Shown here in pieces: positions 46,286 through 54,435 of a DNA stretch of 64,000 nucleotides. Source of the DNA: Streptomyces werraensis (GTDB lineage Bacteria; Actinomycetota; Actinomycetes; Streptomycetales; Streptomycetaceae); NCBI GenBank assembly GCA_014656175.1, contig BNBX01000004.1, positions 182,290-246,289 of the forward strand, read 5' to 3'. The first letter of the stretch is position 1, and the number at the start of each line of letters is the position of its first letter. Below the pieces are notes generated by a model. That model saw only the letters and a program-made list of their open reading frames with translations, was not told where the DNA came from and did not search any database. A program made the position numbers and the translations under genes.

Positions 46286-47365
46286 ATGGCCGACACCCCG
46301 CTTGACCTCACGCTGGACGCCGCGCGCCTCACCGCGCAGCTCGTCGACTTCCCCTCCGAGAGCGGCACCGAGAAGCCGCTGGCGGACGCGATCGAGACGG
46401 CGCTGCGCGCGCTGCCGCACCTGGCGGTCGACCGGCACGGCAACAACGTCGTGGCCCGCACCCGGCTGGGCCGCCCGGAGCGGGTGATCCTCGCCGGCCA
46501 CATCGACACGGTCCCGATCGTCGGCAACGTGCCCTCGCGTCTCGACGAGGACGGCGTCCTGTGGGGCTGCGGCACCTGCGACATGAAGGCGGGCGTCGCC
46601 GTCCAGCTGCGCATCGCGGCCACCGTTCCCGAGCCCAACCGCGACCTCACCTTCGTCTTCTACGACAACGAGGAGGTCGCCGCCGACCTCAACGGCCTGG
46701 GGCACGTCGCCGAGGCGCACCCCGACTGGCTGGTGGGTGACTTCGCGGTCCTGCTGGAGCCCTCCGACGGGCAGGTCGAGGGCGGTTGCCAGGGCACCCT
46801 GCGCGTGCTGCTGAAGACCTCCGGCGAGCGCGCCCACTCCGCGCGCGGCTGGATGGGCTCCAACGCCGTCCACGCCGCCGCCCCCATCCTCCGGCGCCTC
46901 GCCGAATACGAGCCGCGGTGGCCGGTCATCGACGGCCTGGAGTACCGCGAGGGCCTCAACGCGGTCGGCATCTCCGGAGGCGTCGCCGGCAACGTCATCC
47001 CCGACGAGTGCGTCGTCACCGTGAACTTCCGCTACGCCCCCGACCGCACCGAGGAGGAGGCCGTGGCGCACGTCCGGGAGGTCTTCGCCGACTGCGGCGT
47101 CACCGAGTTCGTCGTCGACGACCACAGCGGCGCGGCCCTGCCCGGCCTGTCCCACCCGGCCGCGGCGGCCTTCATCGAGGCGGTCGGCGGCACCCCGCAG
47201 CCCAAGTACGGCTGGACCGACGTCTCCCGTTTCTCCGCGCTGGGCGTCCCCGCCGTGAACTACGGCCCCGGCAACCCCCACCTGGCCCACAGGCGGGACG
47301 AACGCGTCGACACCGCCAAGATCCTCGCCGGGGAGGAGCGGCTGCGGTCCTGGCTGACCGCCTGA
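46286..47365 (+). CDS. dapE: succinyl-diaminopimelate desuccinylase
   Basis: 359 residues, M20 di-zinc metallopeptidase fold. Zinc ligands: His in AGHIDTVP, Asp in CGTCDMKAG, Glu-Glu in DNEEVAADL and the C-terminal His in GPGNPHLAHRRDE. It removes succinate from N-succinyl-LL-DAP, the step after DapC. ATG 46286 with AGGG upstream. Ends at a perfect hairpin. Confidence 0.94.
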   Translation: MADTPLDLTLDAARLTAQLVDFPSESGTEKPLADAIETALRALPHLAVDRHGNNVVARTRLGRPERVILAGHIDTVPIVGNVPSRLDEDGVLWGCGTCDMKAGVAVQLRIAATVPEPNRDLTFVFYDNEEVAADLNGLGHVAEAHPDWLVGDFAVLLEPSDGQVEGGCQGTLRVLLKTSGERAHSARGWMGSNAVHAAAPILRRLAEYEPRWPVIDGLEYREGLNAVGISGGVAGNVIPDECVVTVNFRYAPDRTEEEAVAHVREVFADCGVTEFVVDDHSGAALPGLSHPAAAAFIEAVGGTPQPKYGWTDVSRFSALGVPAVNYGPGNPHLAHRRDERVDTAKILAGEERLRSWLTA

Positions 47366-47372
47366 CGCCCGT

Positions 47373-47405
47373 ACGGGCGAGCGCGCGTTTGGAACGCTCG
47401 CCCGT
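47373..47405 (+). terminator. dapE terminator
   Basis: ACGGGCGAGCG (47373-47383) pairs perfectly with CGCTCGCCCGT (47395-47405), loop 11 bases. Confidence 0.8.
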
Positions 47406-47485
47406 GGACATGCTGACGTCCCCCGCACGTAACCCGCGTAGATCTACGCTGAGGCGGTACGACCTGGCAAACGGAGGGAGCGCAC

Positions 47486-48244
47486 ATGGCTACGGGCAAC
47501 CCTGAGGGGAAGCGGCAGCCGCCGGAGGAGAAGCGCCTGGGGCCGGTCCTCCGCCGGCGCGGTCAGGTGGACTCCAGCACCACCGACCAGCGGCTGCTGG
47601 ACGAGCGCGCGCCGAGCGACTGGGTGCACACCGACCCCTGGCGGGTGCTGCGCATCCAGTCGGAGTTCATCGAGGGCTTCGGCACCCTGGCGGAACTCCC
47701 GCCCGCGATCAGCGTCTTCGGCTCCGCCCGCACCCCCGCGGACTCGCCCGAGTACGACGCGGGGGTGCGGCTCGGCCGCGGCCTGGTCGAGGCGGGCTTC
47801 GCCGTCATCACCGGCGGCGGCCCCGGCGCCATGGAGGCGGCCAACAAGGGCGCCCTGGAGGCCGACGGCGTCTCGGTCGGCCTCGGCATCGAGCTGCCCT
47901 TCGAGCAGGGCCTGAACCGGTACGTCGACATCGGTCTGAACTTCCGGTACTTCTTCGTCCGGAAGATGATGTTCGTCAAGTACGCGCAGGGCTTCGTCGT
48001 CCTGCCCGGCGGCCTCGGCACGCTCGACGAGCTCTTCGAGGCGCTCACCCTGGTGCAGACCCAGAAGGTCACCCAGTTCCCCATCGTGCTGTTCGGCACG
48101 GAGTACTGGGGCGGCCTCGTCGACTGGCTGCGGTCCACGGTGATCGCCCAGGGCAAGGCGGCCGAGAAGGACCTGCTGCTGTTCCACGTCACGGACGACG
48201 TGGACGAGGCCGTGGCCCTGGTCTCCAAGGAAGCGGGCCGCTAG
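47486..48244 (+). CDS. LOG-family (TIGR00730) nucleoside 5'-monophosphate phosphoribohydrolase-like protein
   Basis: 252 residues. The N-terminal 60 residues are Streptomyces-specific and charged; the Rossmann-like LOG domain follows with ITGGGPGAMEAANKG and LPGGLGTLDELFE (the PGGxGTxxE catalytic motif). LOG enzymes release adenine-type bases (cytokinins) from nucleotides; M. tuberculosis Rv1205 is the counterpart. Ribosome site GGAGGGAG at 47473-47480. Confidence 0.92.
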   Translation: MATGNPEGKRQPPEEKRLGPVLRRRGQVDSSTTDQRLLDERAPSDWVHTDPWRVLRIQSEFIEGFGTLAELPPAISVFGSARTPADSPEYDAGVRLGRGLVEAGFAVITGGGPGAMEAANKGALEADGVSVGLGIELPFEQGLNRYVDIGLNFRYFFVRKMMFVKYAQGFVVLPGGLGTLDELFEALTLVQTQKVTQFPIVLFGTEYWGGLVDWLRSTVIAQGKAAEKDLLLFHVTDDVDEAVALVSKEAGR

Positions 48245-48253
48245 ACGCCCGCG

Positions 48254-48284
48254 GGGGCGGCCGGGGAGGGGTCCCCGCCGCCCC
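48254..48284. terminator. bidirectional hairpin between LOG gene and folP2
   Basis: GGGGCGG plus CGGGGA (48254-48267, one bulged C at 48261) pair with TCCCCG plus CCGCCCC (48272-48284), loop GGGG. Confidence 0.7.
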
Positions 48285-48292
48285 GGTTCCCG

Positions 48293-49153
48293 TCACGCCA
48301 GCCCGCGCCGCGCCACCGCCGGCTCCCGGTCCCCCGCGATCGACGACACCATGTCCAGCACCTGACGCGTCTCGGCGACCTCGTGCACCCGGTAGACCTG
48401 GGCGCCCAGCCACGCCGACACCGCCGTCGTCGCGAGCGTCCCCACCACCCGCTCCTTCACGGGGCGGTCCAGCGTCTCGCCGACGAAGTCCTTGTTCGAC
48501 AGCGACACCAGCACGGGCCAGCCGGTGGCCACCATCTCGCCGAGCCGCCGGGTCGCCTCCAGGCTGTGCCGGGTGTTCTTCCCGAAGTCGTGCCCCGGGT
48601 CGATCATCACCGACTCCCGCCGCACCCCCAGCTCCACCGCCCGCTCGGCCAGCCCCAGGGTCACGTCGAGGATGTCCGCCATCACGTCGTCGTACGTCAC
48701 CCGGTGCGGCCGGGTCCGCGGCTCGGCCCCGCCCGCGTGCGTGCACACCAGCCCCGCGCCGTACCGCGCGGCCACCTCGGCCAGACGCGGGTCCACCCCG
48801 CCCCACGCGTCGTTCAGCACGTCCGCGCCCGCCTCGCACACGGCCTCGCCGACCTCGTGCCGCCAGGTGTCCACGCTGATCACCACGTCCGGGAAGCGGC
48901 GGCGCACCTCGGCCACGAAACCGACCGTCCGCCGCACCTCCTCCTCGGCCGACACCTCCTCGCCGGGTCCCGCCTTCACCCCTCCTATGTCGATGATCGC
49001 GGCGCCCTCGGCCACCGCCTGCTCCACCCGCGCGAGCGCCGGCTCGTCGCGGAAGGTGGCGCCCTGGTCGTAGAAGGAGTCCGGGGTCCGGTTCACGATC
49101 GCCATGATCACCCGCTCGTGCGGTGCGAATTCCCGCCTGCCCAGCCTGAGCAT
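48293..49153 (-). CDS. folP2: dihydropteroate synthase homologue, FolP2 type
   Basis: 286 residues with the DHPS TIM-barrel signature, but the active-site motifs differ from canonical FolP: IVNRTPDSFYD in place of NVTPDSFSDGG, and MIDPGHDFGKN in place of DPGIGFGK. DIGG, VSVDTWR and VLNDAW elements remain. In mycobacteria the equivalent folP2 (Rv1207) sits in the same neighbourhood and, as I recall, does not replace FolP1. It may act on another pterin-like substrate; it should not be assumed to be the folate enzyme or the sulfonamide target. Confidence 0.88.
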   Translation of the reverse strand: MLRLGRREFAPHERVIMAIVNRTPDSFYDQGATFRDEPALARVEQAVAEGAAIIDIGGVKAGPGEEVSAEEEVRRTVGFVAEVRRRFPDVVISVDTWRHEVGEAVCEAGADVLNDAWGGVDPRLAEVAARYGAGLVCTHAGGAEPRTRPHRVTYDDVMADILDVTLGLAERAVELGVRRESVMIDPGHDFGKNTRHSLEATRRLGEMVATGWPVLVSLSNKDFVGETLDRPVKERVVGTLATTAVSAWLGAQVYRVHEVAETRQVLDMVSSIAGDREPAVARRGLA

Positions 49154-49285
49154 CCCTCGGAACCTCTCCTCGTCCGGCCGTCCGGGCCGCCTCCGTCCGC
49201 CCGGCGGTCCCGACTGTCAGACTCGCATGGCACGATCGGAGCCACACATCCGACTCCGACTCATCCGACCGTGGGGGCCCCGGCG

Positions 49286-49648
49286 ATGGTTATGTTCCTG
49301 TTCCTGGTCGTCGCGCTGGCCGTCGTGGTGGGCGCGGTGACCCTCGCCGTGGTGGGCGGCGGCGACAACGCCCCGCTGCCCGAGGCGGCGCCGGAGCGGC
49401 TCCAGGACTCCCTGCCGCCCGACCGTCCGGTCAGCCGCGCGGACGTCGACCGCCTGCGCTTCCCGCTCGCCGCCCGCGGCTACCGCATGGCGGACGTGGA
49501 CGACGCCCTCGGCCGCCTCGCCGCCGAACTCGCCGAGCGGGACGCCCGCATCGCCGACCTGGAGTCCGCGCTGGCCGGCGCCCGCGCCGCCGCGGCACAC
49601 CTGTCCATGGACAAGCCCGCCTCGCACCCGGAGGACGAACAGCGGTGA
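49286..49648 (+). CDS. DivIVA-like single-span membrane protein (Rv1209 type)
   Basis: 120 residues from ATG 49286 (GGGGG upstream). An N-terminal membrane helix (about 2-24), a short linker, then the DivIVA-like FPLAARGYRMADVDDALGRL and a coiled coil (about 74-100). Possibly a polarity or cell-wall adaptor. It overlaps tag by four bases (GTGA), repeating the Rv1209-tagA arrangement I remember from mycobacteria. Confidence 0.85.
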   Translation: MVMFLFLVVALAVVVGAVTLAVVGGGDNAPLPEAAPERLQDSLPPDRPVSRADVDRLRFPLAARGYRMADVDDALGRLAAELAERDARIADLESALAGARAAAAHLSMDKPASHPEDEQR

Positions 49649-50229
49649 GTGACCCCGCCGGAGAGACGCCGCTCGGCCCTGACGGCCTGCCCCGCTGCCC
49701 CTGGGCGCTGTCCGCCCCGGACTACCTCGCCTACCACGACGGGGAGTGGGGCCGCCCGGTGCACGGCGACGACGCCCTCTTCGAGCGCCTCAGCCTGGAG
49801 GCCTTCCAGTCGGGGCTGTCGTGGATCACCATCCTGCGCCGCCGCCCCGGCTTCCGCGCCGCCTTCGCGGACTTCCGCATCGCCGACGTCGCCGCCTTCA
49901 CCGACGCCGACCGCGAGCGCCTGCTGGCCGACCCGGGCATCATCCGCAACCGCGCCAAGATCGACGCCACGCTGGCCAACGCGCGGGTGCTGGCCGGCTG
50001 GAAGCCCGGCGAACTGGACACCCTGATCTGGTCCCACGCCCCCGAGGAGCCCGGCCCGGCGCCCCGCACCCTCGGGGACGTACCCGCGGTGACGAAGGAG
50101 TCCACGGCCCTCGCCAGGACCCTCAAGAAACAGGGCCTCCGCTTCGTGGGCCCCACGACGGCGTACGCCCTGATGCAGGCCTGCGGCCTGGTCAACGACC
50201 ACCTGCAGACCTGCGCGGCGAGGGGATAG
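49645..50229 (+). CDS. tag: DNA-3-methyladenine glycosylase I
   Basis: 194 residues, HhH-type glycosylase removing 3-methyladenine from alkylated DNA. Zinc ligands are in place: RCPW, YHDGEWG and the C-terminal NDHLQTC. Other Tag motifs: FERLSLEAFQSGLSWITIL and KKQGLRFVGPTTAYALMQA. GTG start overlapping the upstream TGA. Confidence 0.95.
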   Translation: MSDPAGETPLGPDGLPRCPWALSAPDYLAYHDGEWGRPVHGDDALFERLSLEAFQSGLSWITILRRRPGFRAAFADFRIADVAAFTDADRERLLADPGIIRNRAKIDATLANARVLAGWKPGELDTLIWSHAPEEPGPAPRTLGDVPAVTKESTALARTLKKQGLRFVGPTTAYALMQACGLVNDHLQTCAARG

Positions 50230-50298
50230 GGGCGCGGGGAACTGCGCGACGGGCCACGACGAAGCCGCACCCGCGACCCCGCCGTGGCCCGCCCCACC

Positions 50299-51102
50299 TC
50301 ACCGCCCCAGATACTTCGGCTTCTCCTTGTTCACGAACGCCCGCACGGCGATCGCGTGATCCTCGGAGGACCCCGCCCGGGTCTGCAGCTCGTCCTCCTT
50401 CTCCAGCGTCTCCTCCAGAGAGTGGCTCATCCCGAACGCCACCGACTCCTTCAGCGCCGCATACGCGACCGTCGGCCCCTGGGCCAGCCCCCGCGCCACC
50501 TTCTCGGCCTCCGCCCGCAGCTCGCTCCCCGGCACCACCCGGTTCGCGATCCCCAGCTCGTACGCCTCCTGCGCGGAGATGTTCCGCGGGAACAGCAGCA
50601 GGTCCGTCGCACGGCTCGGCCCGATCACCCGCGGCAGCGTCCAGGAGATGCCGGAGTCCGCGGTCAGCGCGACCCCCGCGAACGACGTGTTGAACGTCGC
50701 CGTCTCCGCGACGATCCGGTAGTCCGCGGCCAGCGCGAACCCGAACCCGGCCCCCGCCGCCACGCCGTTCACGGCGGCCACCACCGGCTTCGGCGCACCC
50801 GCGATCGCCTGCACGATCGGGTTGTAGTGCTCGCGCACCGTGGACATGGTCTGCCCCGACCCGTTCTCCCGGTCGGCGGCCAGCAGCCCGATGTGCTCCT
50901 TGAGGTCCTGCCCGACGCAGAACGCCCGCTCGCCGGCCGCCGTCAGCAGCACCGCCCGTACGGCCTCGTCGTCCGCGGCGGCCCTGACCGCGTCCCGGAG
51001 GGCGACCTTCGCGGCGACGTTCAGCGCGTTCATCGCCTCGGGGCGGTTCAGCGTGATCGTCGCGAGTCCGTCGCTCACCTCGTAGAGCACGGTGTCGGCC
51101 AT
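50299..51102 (-). CDS. enoyl-CoA hydratase/isomerase family protein
   Basis: 267 residues from ATG 51102 (GGAGGGA 7 bases upstream). Crotonase fold with ITLNRPEAMNALN at the start, the oxyanion-hole segment AFCVGQDLKE and the GVAAGAGFGFALAADYRI loop. The usual catalytic Glu positions are replaced around ADSGISWTLPRVIG, so it may be a PaaG/EchA-type isomerase rather than a classical hydratase. No beta-oxidation partners nearby. Confidence 0.9.
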   Translation of the reverse strand: MADTVLYEVSDGLATITLNRPEAMNALNVAAKVALRDAVRAAADDEAVRAVLLTAAGERAFCVGQDLKEHIGLLAADRENGSGQTMSTVREHYNPIVQAIAGAPKPVVAAVNGVAAGAGFGFALAADYRIVAETATFNTSFAGVALTADSGISWTLPRVIGPSRATDLLLFPRNISAQEAYELGIANRVVPGSELRAEAEKVARGLAQGPTVAYAALKESVAFGMSHSLEETLEKEDELQTRAGSSEDHAIAVRAFVNKEKPKYLGR

Positions 51103-51333
51103 GGTCGTATCCCTCCGTGTGCGGCTCGGGACGTACTGGTGAGTACATCCTCTTCCGGAGGACAGCATGACCCAGTTCAGGGGCCCCGGCGGTCGGCCTC
51201 GGTGTGACCTGCGTCAAACATTTGTGTCGGGATTCCGGAGCCCGAATGTCCATGCGAGGACGCAGTATGGCAGCCACATCGCCGAATTGAGTGGTTTTGC
51301 TCGCGTGCGTTGCCCAAGCGATGCCTGCTGATG

Positions 51334-51364
51334 TTGGTCATCGGGTCCCGCCATGCGGGATAAT
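51334..51364 (+). promoter_or_regulatory. promoter of the DUF3117 gene with embedded palindrome
   Basis: TTGGTC (51334-51339) and GATAAT (51359-51364), spacer 19. The spacer and first -10 bases contain TCCCGC-CAT-GCGGGA (51346-51360), positioned to block polymerase if bound. The region 51103-51333 holds no gene that I can support. Confidence 0.5.
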
Positions 51365-51482
51365 GGCCTGGAAGCAATGTGTTCGATGCCGGTGGCGTGT
51401 GTCCTGCTTCAAGGACCGCAGGTGCCCTTCAGTGGGCCGTCGGCTTAGACGGTTGAGCTGGGTTTCAGGAAGGGGAACGAGC

Positions 51483-51650
51483 ATGGCGGCCATGAAGCCG
51501 CGGACGGGTGATGGCCCGCTCGAGGTGACCAAGGAGGGGCGGGGCATCGTCATGCGCGTTCCGCTCGAAGGCGGCGGTCGGCTCGTCGTCGAGCTGACCC
51601 CGGACGAGGCCGACGCGCTCGGCGACGCCCTCAAGAAGGTCGTCGGCTGA
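51483..51650 (+). CDS. DUF3117 protein (Rv1211 type)
   Basis: 55 residues: KPRTGDGPLEVTKEGRGIVM and a C-terminal ELTPDEADALGDALKKVV are the family hallmarks. Cytosolic, beta-rich, conserved through Actinobacteria with unknown role. ATG 51483 follows GGAAGGGGA. Monocistronic, between its own promoter and a strong terminator. Confidence 0.92.
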   Translation: MAAMKPRTGDGPLEVTKEGRGIVMRVPLEGGGRLVVELTPDEADALGDALKKVVG

Positions 51651-51672
51651 CGCGCAAGCGACCATACCCTTT

Positions 51673-51710
51673 CAGCCGCCCCGGTGCCGCACGCGGTGCC
51701 GGGGCGGCTG
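51673..51710. terminator. bidirectional terminator between DUF3117 gene and methyltransferase
   Basis: CAGCCGCCCCGG (51673-51684) pairs with CCGGGGCGGCTG (51699-51710), with further pairing inside, and a TTT follows on the plus strand. Confidence 0.85.
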
Positions 51711-51763
51711 TTTGCGCACACGTCCGGGGGAACGGCGTCGGAGGAATGCCGTGACACGGCAGG

Positions 51764-52396
51764 TCACCGCTTCACGGCGCACAGCAGCCCGTCCCCCACG
51801 GGCAGGAGCGACGACACCAGCTCCTGGCTCTCGCGAACGGTCCGCACGAGCTCCCGCAGCCGCAGCACCTCCGTCGGCTGGGGGCCGGAGTCCACGGTGC
51901 GCCCGTTCGCGAAGACGCCTTCGAAGGCGACCAGGCCTCCAGGGCGCAGAAGACGCAACGATTCGGCGAGATAGTCCTGGTACTCCTGCCGGTCGCCGTC
52001 GCAGAACACCAGGTCGTAGCCCGAGTCCGCGAGACGCGGCAGCACGTCCAGGGCCGGGCCGGGGATGAAGCGGGCCCGGTTGCCGGCGAAACCGGCCTCA
52101 CGGAAGGCCTGCCGGGCCGACTGCTGGTGCTCCGGCTCCTGGTCGACCGTCGTCAGCACCCCGTCCGGGCGCATGCCGTGCAGCAGATGGATCCCCGACA
52201 CGCCGCAGCCCGTGCCGATCTCCGCGACCGCCTTGGCGTCCACGCTGGCGGCGAGCAACCGCAGGGCCGCGCCCGTGCCGGGCGACACCGAGCGCAGGCC
52301 GGCCTCGCGGGCCCGGTCGCGGGCCCAGCGCAGCGCCTCGTCCTCGGCGACATAGGCGTCGGCGAACGCCCAGCTCGTCTGCCGGTTGGCGGTAAT
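51764..52396 (-). CDS. SAM-dependent O-methyltransferase (Rv1220c type) with ATT start codon
   Basis: 210 residues. Class I methyltransferase of the catechol-O-MT-like family: SAM-binding VAEIGTGCGVSGIHLL, VDQEPEHQQSAR and YDLVFCDGDRQEY. The first conventional start in frame is GTG 52288, but the 36 codons before it encode family sequence (SWAFADAYVAEDEALRWARD, then REAGLRSVSPGTG). Upstream of these there is no ATG, GTG or TTG; an AGGAG at 52403-52407 stands exactly 6 bases before ATT (52396-52394), which I take as the start. A GTC one codon earlier is too close. Divergent from sigE. Confidence 0.82.
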   Translation of the reverse strand: MTANRQTSWAFADAYVAEDEALRWARDRAREAGLRSVSPGTGAALRLLAASVDAKAVAEIGTGCGVSGIHLLHGMRPDGVLTTVDQEPEHQQSARQAFREAGFAGNRARFIPGPALDVLPRLADSGYDLVFCDGDRQEYQDYLAESLRLLRPGGLVAFEGVFANGRTVDSGPQPTEVLRLRELVRTVRESQELVSSLLPVGDGLLCAVKR

Positions 52397-52449
52397 GACC
52401 CTCTCCTGTCCCCGTGGTTGCCTGGGCGTGACTGTATCCGTTGGCGTCG

Positions 52450-52475
52450 GGAACCCGCAGATGGGACCAGTCGTT
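52450..52475 (+). promoter_or_regulatory. ECF-type promoter upstream of sigE (likely autoregulation)
   Basis: GGAAC (52450-52454) and GTT (52473-52475) with an 18-base spacer match the GGAAC-N18/19-GTT class used by SigE/SigH/SigR-like ECF sigma factors. Predicted leader about 140 bases to ATG 52624. Confidence 0.6.
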
Positions 52476-52623
52476 CAAAGGAGAAGAGAGAGGCGCGTGC
52501 CGGGAAGGGGGGCGAGGAGTGGACGAGGACGCCGAGCAAGTGCGGGCGCAGTCGTACGAGCCGTGGCAGCCCGAATCAAATTCTCGTAAAACCGCTTATC
52601 CGGAGCTAACGGGCGAGGTGGCT

Positions 52624-53397
52624 ATGGTAGGGGCTCCACTGGACACCACCAGAGCCGACAGGGGAGGTGCGGCTGCGCCTGTGGATCGTGCGGGAGTGCT
52701 GCGGCGCTTCCTCGGATCGGCAGGCAGGCCGAAATCCGTGAACAACACCGCTGCTGACCATGACCGCGCCGGCGACCCGGCCCAGACCGCGACCTTCTCC
52801 GGCGACGCGGACGGGCAGGCGTGGACTCCGCCCACGTGGGAGGAGATCGTCAGCATGCACAGCGGCCGGGTGTACCGGCTCGCCTACCGTCTCACGGGCA
52901 ACCAGCACGACGCCGAGGACCTCACGCAGGAGGTCTTCGTCCGTGTCTTCCGCTCCCTGTCGACGTACACGCCGGGCACCTTCGAGGGCTGGCTGCACCG
53001 CATCACCACGAACCTGTTCCTGGACATGGTCCGCCGCAAGCAGCGCATCCGCTTCGACGCGCTCGGCGAGGACGCGGCCGAGCGGCTCGCCAGCAAGGAG
53101 CCCTCGCCGCAGCAGGTCTTCAACGACGCGCACTTCGACGCCGACGTCCAGCAGGCCCTCGACACGCTCGCCCCGGAGTTCCGCGCCGCCGTCGTCCTGT
53201 GCGACATCGAAGGACTGTCGTACGAGGAGATCGCGGCCACCCTGGGCGTGAAGCTCGGCACCGTCCGGTCCCGTATCCACCGCGGCCGTTCCCAGCTGCG
53301 CAAGGCCCTCGCGCACCGTTCGCCCAAGGCGCGCGCGGACCGCCCCTCCTTCGTGCCGCGTGTCCCCGCACTGGGGGGAGGGGGCGCGAGCGCGTGA
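52624..53397 (+). CDS. sigE: ECF RNA polymerase sigma factor, M. tuberculosis SigE type
   Basis: 257 residues from ATG 52624 (GAGGTGG upstream); the frame is open further 5' but lies beyond the predicted promoter. A long hydrophilic N-terminus (about 1-75), then sigma region 2 ([40 protein letters not shown]) and region 4 ([20 protein letters not shown]). It directs transcription of envelope-stress genes. The next gene overlaps by 4 bases and encodes a zinc-binding anti-sigma factor. It is not the S. coelicolor protein historically named SigE, which is near cseABC. Confidence 0.92.
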   Translation: MVGAPLDTTRADRGGAAAPVDRAGVLRRFLGSAGRPKSVNNTAADHDRAGDPAQTATFSGDADGQAWTPPTWEEIVSMHSGRVYRLAYRLTGNQHDAEDLTQEVFVRVFRSLSTYTPGTFEGWLHRITTNLFLDMVRRKQRIRFDALGEDAAERLASKEPSPQQVFNDAHFDADVQQALDTLAPEFRAAVVLCDIEGLSYEEIAATLGVKLGTVRSRIHRGRSQLRKALAHRSPKARADRPSFVPRVPALGGGGASA

Positions 53398-54284
53398 GCA
53401 GTTCACTGCCGAAGTCCCCCGAGGGACACCTCGCGGAGCATCATCTGGGAGACCGGCTCGCCGCCCTCGTGGACGGGGAACTCGGTCATGACGCGCGTGA
53501 GCGCGTACTGGCGCATGTCGCCACCTGCGCCAAGTGCAAGGCGGAGGTGGACGAACAGCGCCGCGTGAAGAACGTGTTCGCGGCCGCCGCACCGCCGCCG
53601 CCCTCCGAGAGCCTTCTGGCGCGCCTGCAAGGGCTGCCCGCCGGAAGCGGATTCGGCGACGGAGGCTCACCGCTGGGCGGCTCCGCGCTGCCGGGCGGCT
53701 CCACCGCCGGAGTCTTCGGGACGCGGCGCGGCGAGCGCTTCGAGTTCGCCTACGCGCCCGTGCGCCGTCACCAGCCCGCGGCCGCCGCCGCGGGCCTCGC
53801 CGCCGCCCGGCCGTCCTCGCGCGGGCTGCGGCTCGCGTTCGTCGCCGCCGGCGCGGTGTCGCTAGCCGCGATCGCCCTCGGCGGCGTCTCCACCGTCACC
53901 CCGGTCGACGCGGAGACGCGCGGCCAGGGCAAGGGGAGCAACGTGACACCGGTGCGCACGCAGGGCGGGGGCGCGGCCACCACGCCTGACCCCCGGCGCC
54001 GAGGCGTCGGCCCGCTGCTCGGACAGGCGGCCGGCGGTCAGAGCGCGCTCGGCTCGGGTCCCGTCGTCCCCACCGGCGTCGCGGCCCCGCTGCTGCCCGG
54101 CATCCCGTCGCCCGCGCAGGGCGGCGCCGCGGCGGTGTCCCCGCACATACGCCCGCTGAACCCGGCCCCGCCGTTCGGACTGGGCGCATGGGCGTCGGCG
54201 GCCGGGCTGAAGAGCCCCGGCCTGGTCACGGCCGCGCCGTCACCGGCGCCCTCGCCCACGCACAGCGCGCGGGCCGCCCGCTGA
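53394..54284 (+). CDS. rseA: zinc-binding anti-sigma factor (RseA/ZAS type)
   Basis: 296 residues, GTG overlapping the sigE TGA (GTGA). An N-terminal ZAS domain (about 18-60) with [12 protein letters not shown] and the HVATCAKC (HxxxCxxC) zinc motif; one membrane helix (about 142-165); a long Gly/Ala/Pro-rich extracellular tail. The ZAS domain would hold SigE until oxidation or proteolysis. Mycobacterial RseA lacks the extended outer tail, so signal sensing may differ here. Confidence 0.9.
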   Translation: MSSSLPKSPEGHLAEHHLGDRLAALVDGELGHDARERVLAHVATCAKCKAEVDEQRRVKNVFAAAAPPPPSESLLARLQGLPAGSGFGDGGSPLGGSALPGGSTAGVFGTRRGERFEFAYAPVRRHQPAAAAAGLAAARPSSRGLRLAFVAAGAVSLAAIALGGVSTVTPVDAETRGQGKGSNVTPVRTQGGGAATTPDPRRRGVGPLLGQAAGGQSALGSGPVVPTGVAAPLLPGIPSPAQGGAAAVSPHIRPLNPAPPFGLGAWASAAGLKSPGLVTAAPSPAPSPTHSARAAR

Positions 54285-54435
54285 CCGGGCCCCTGCGCGG
54301 GGGCGCGCGAACCTGATTAGATTCCGGGTGGCGCGCCCGGGCCCACTGCGGCCGGGCGCCGAGCCGGGCTCCACCGCACTGGGCGGACCGGAGCACGGTG
54401 CCGACGATCCGTGCCGGTCCAGCCGTGGGGAGAGC

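Noticed and set aside
52288-52290. GTG 52288 as start of the O-methyltransferase
   Set aside because: It would remove 36 codons of conserved family sequence and has no ribosome binding site.
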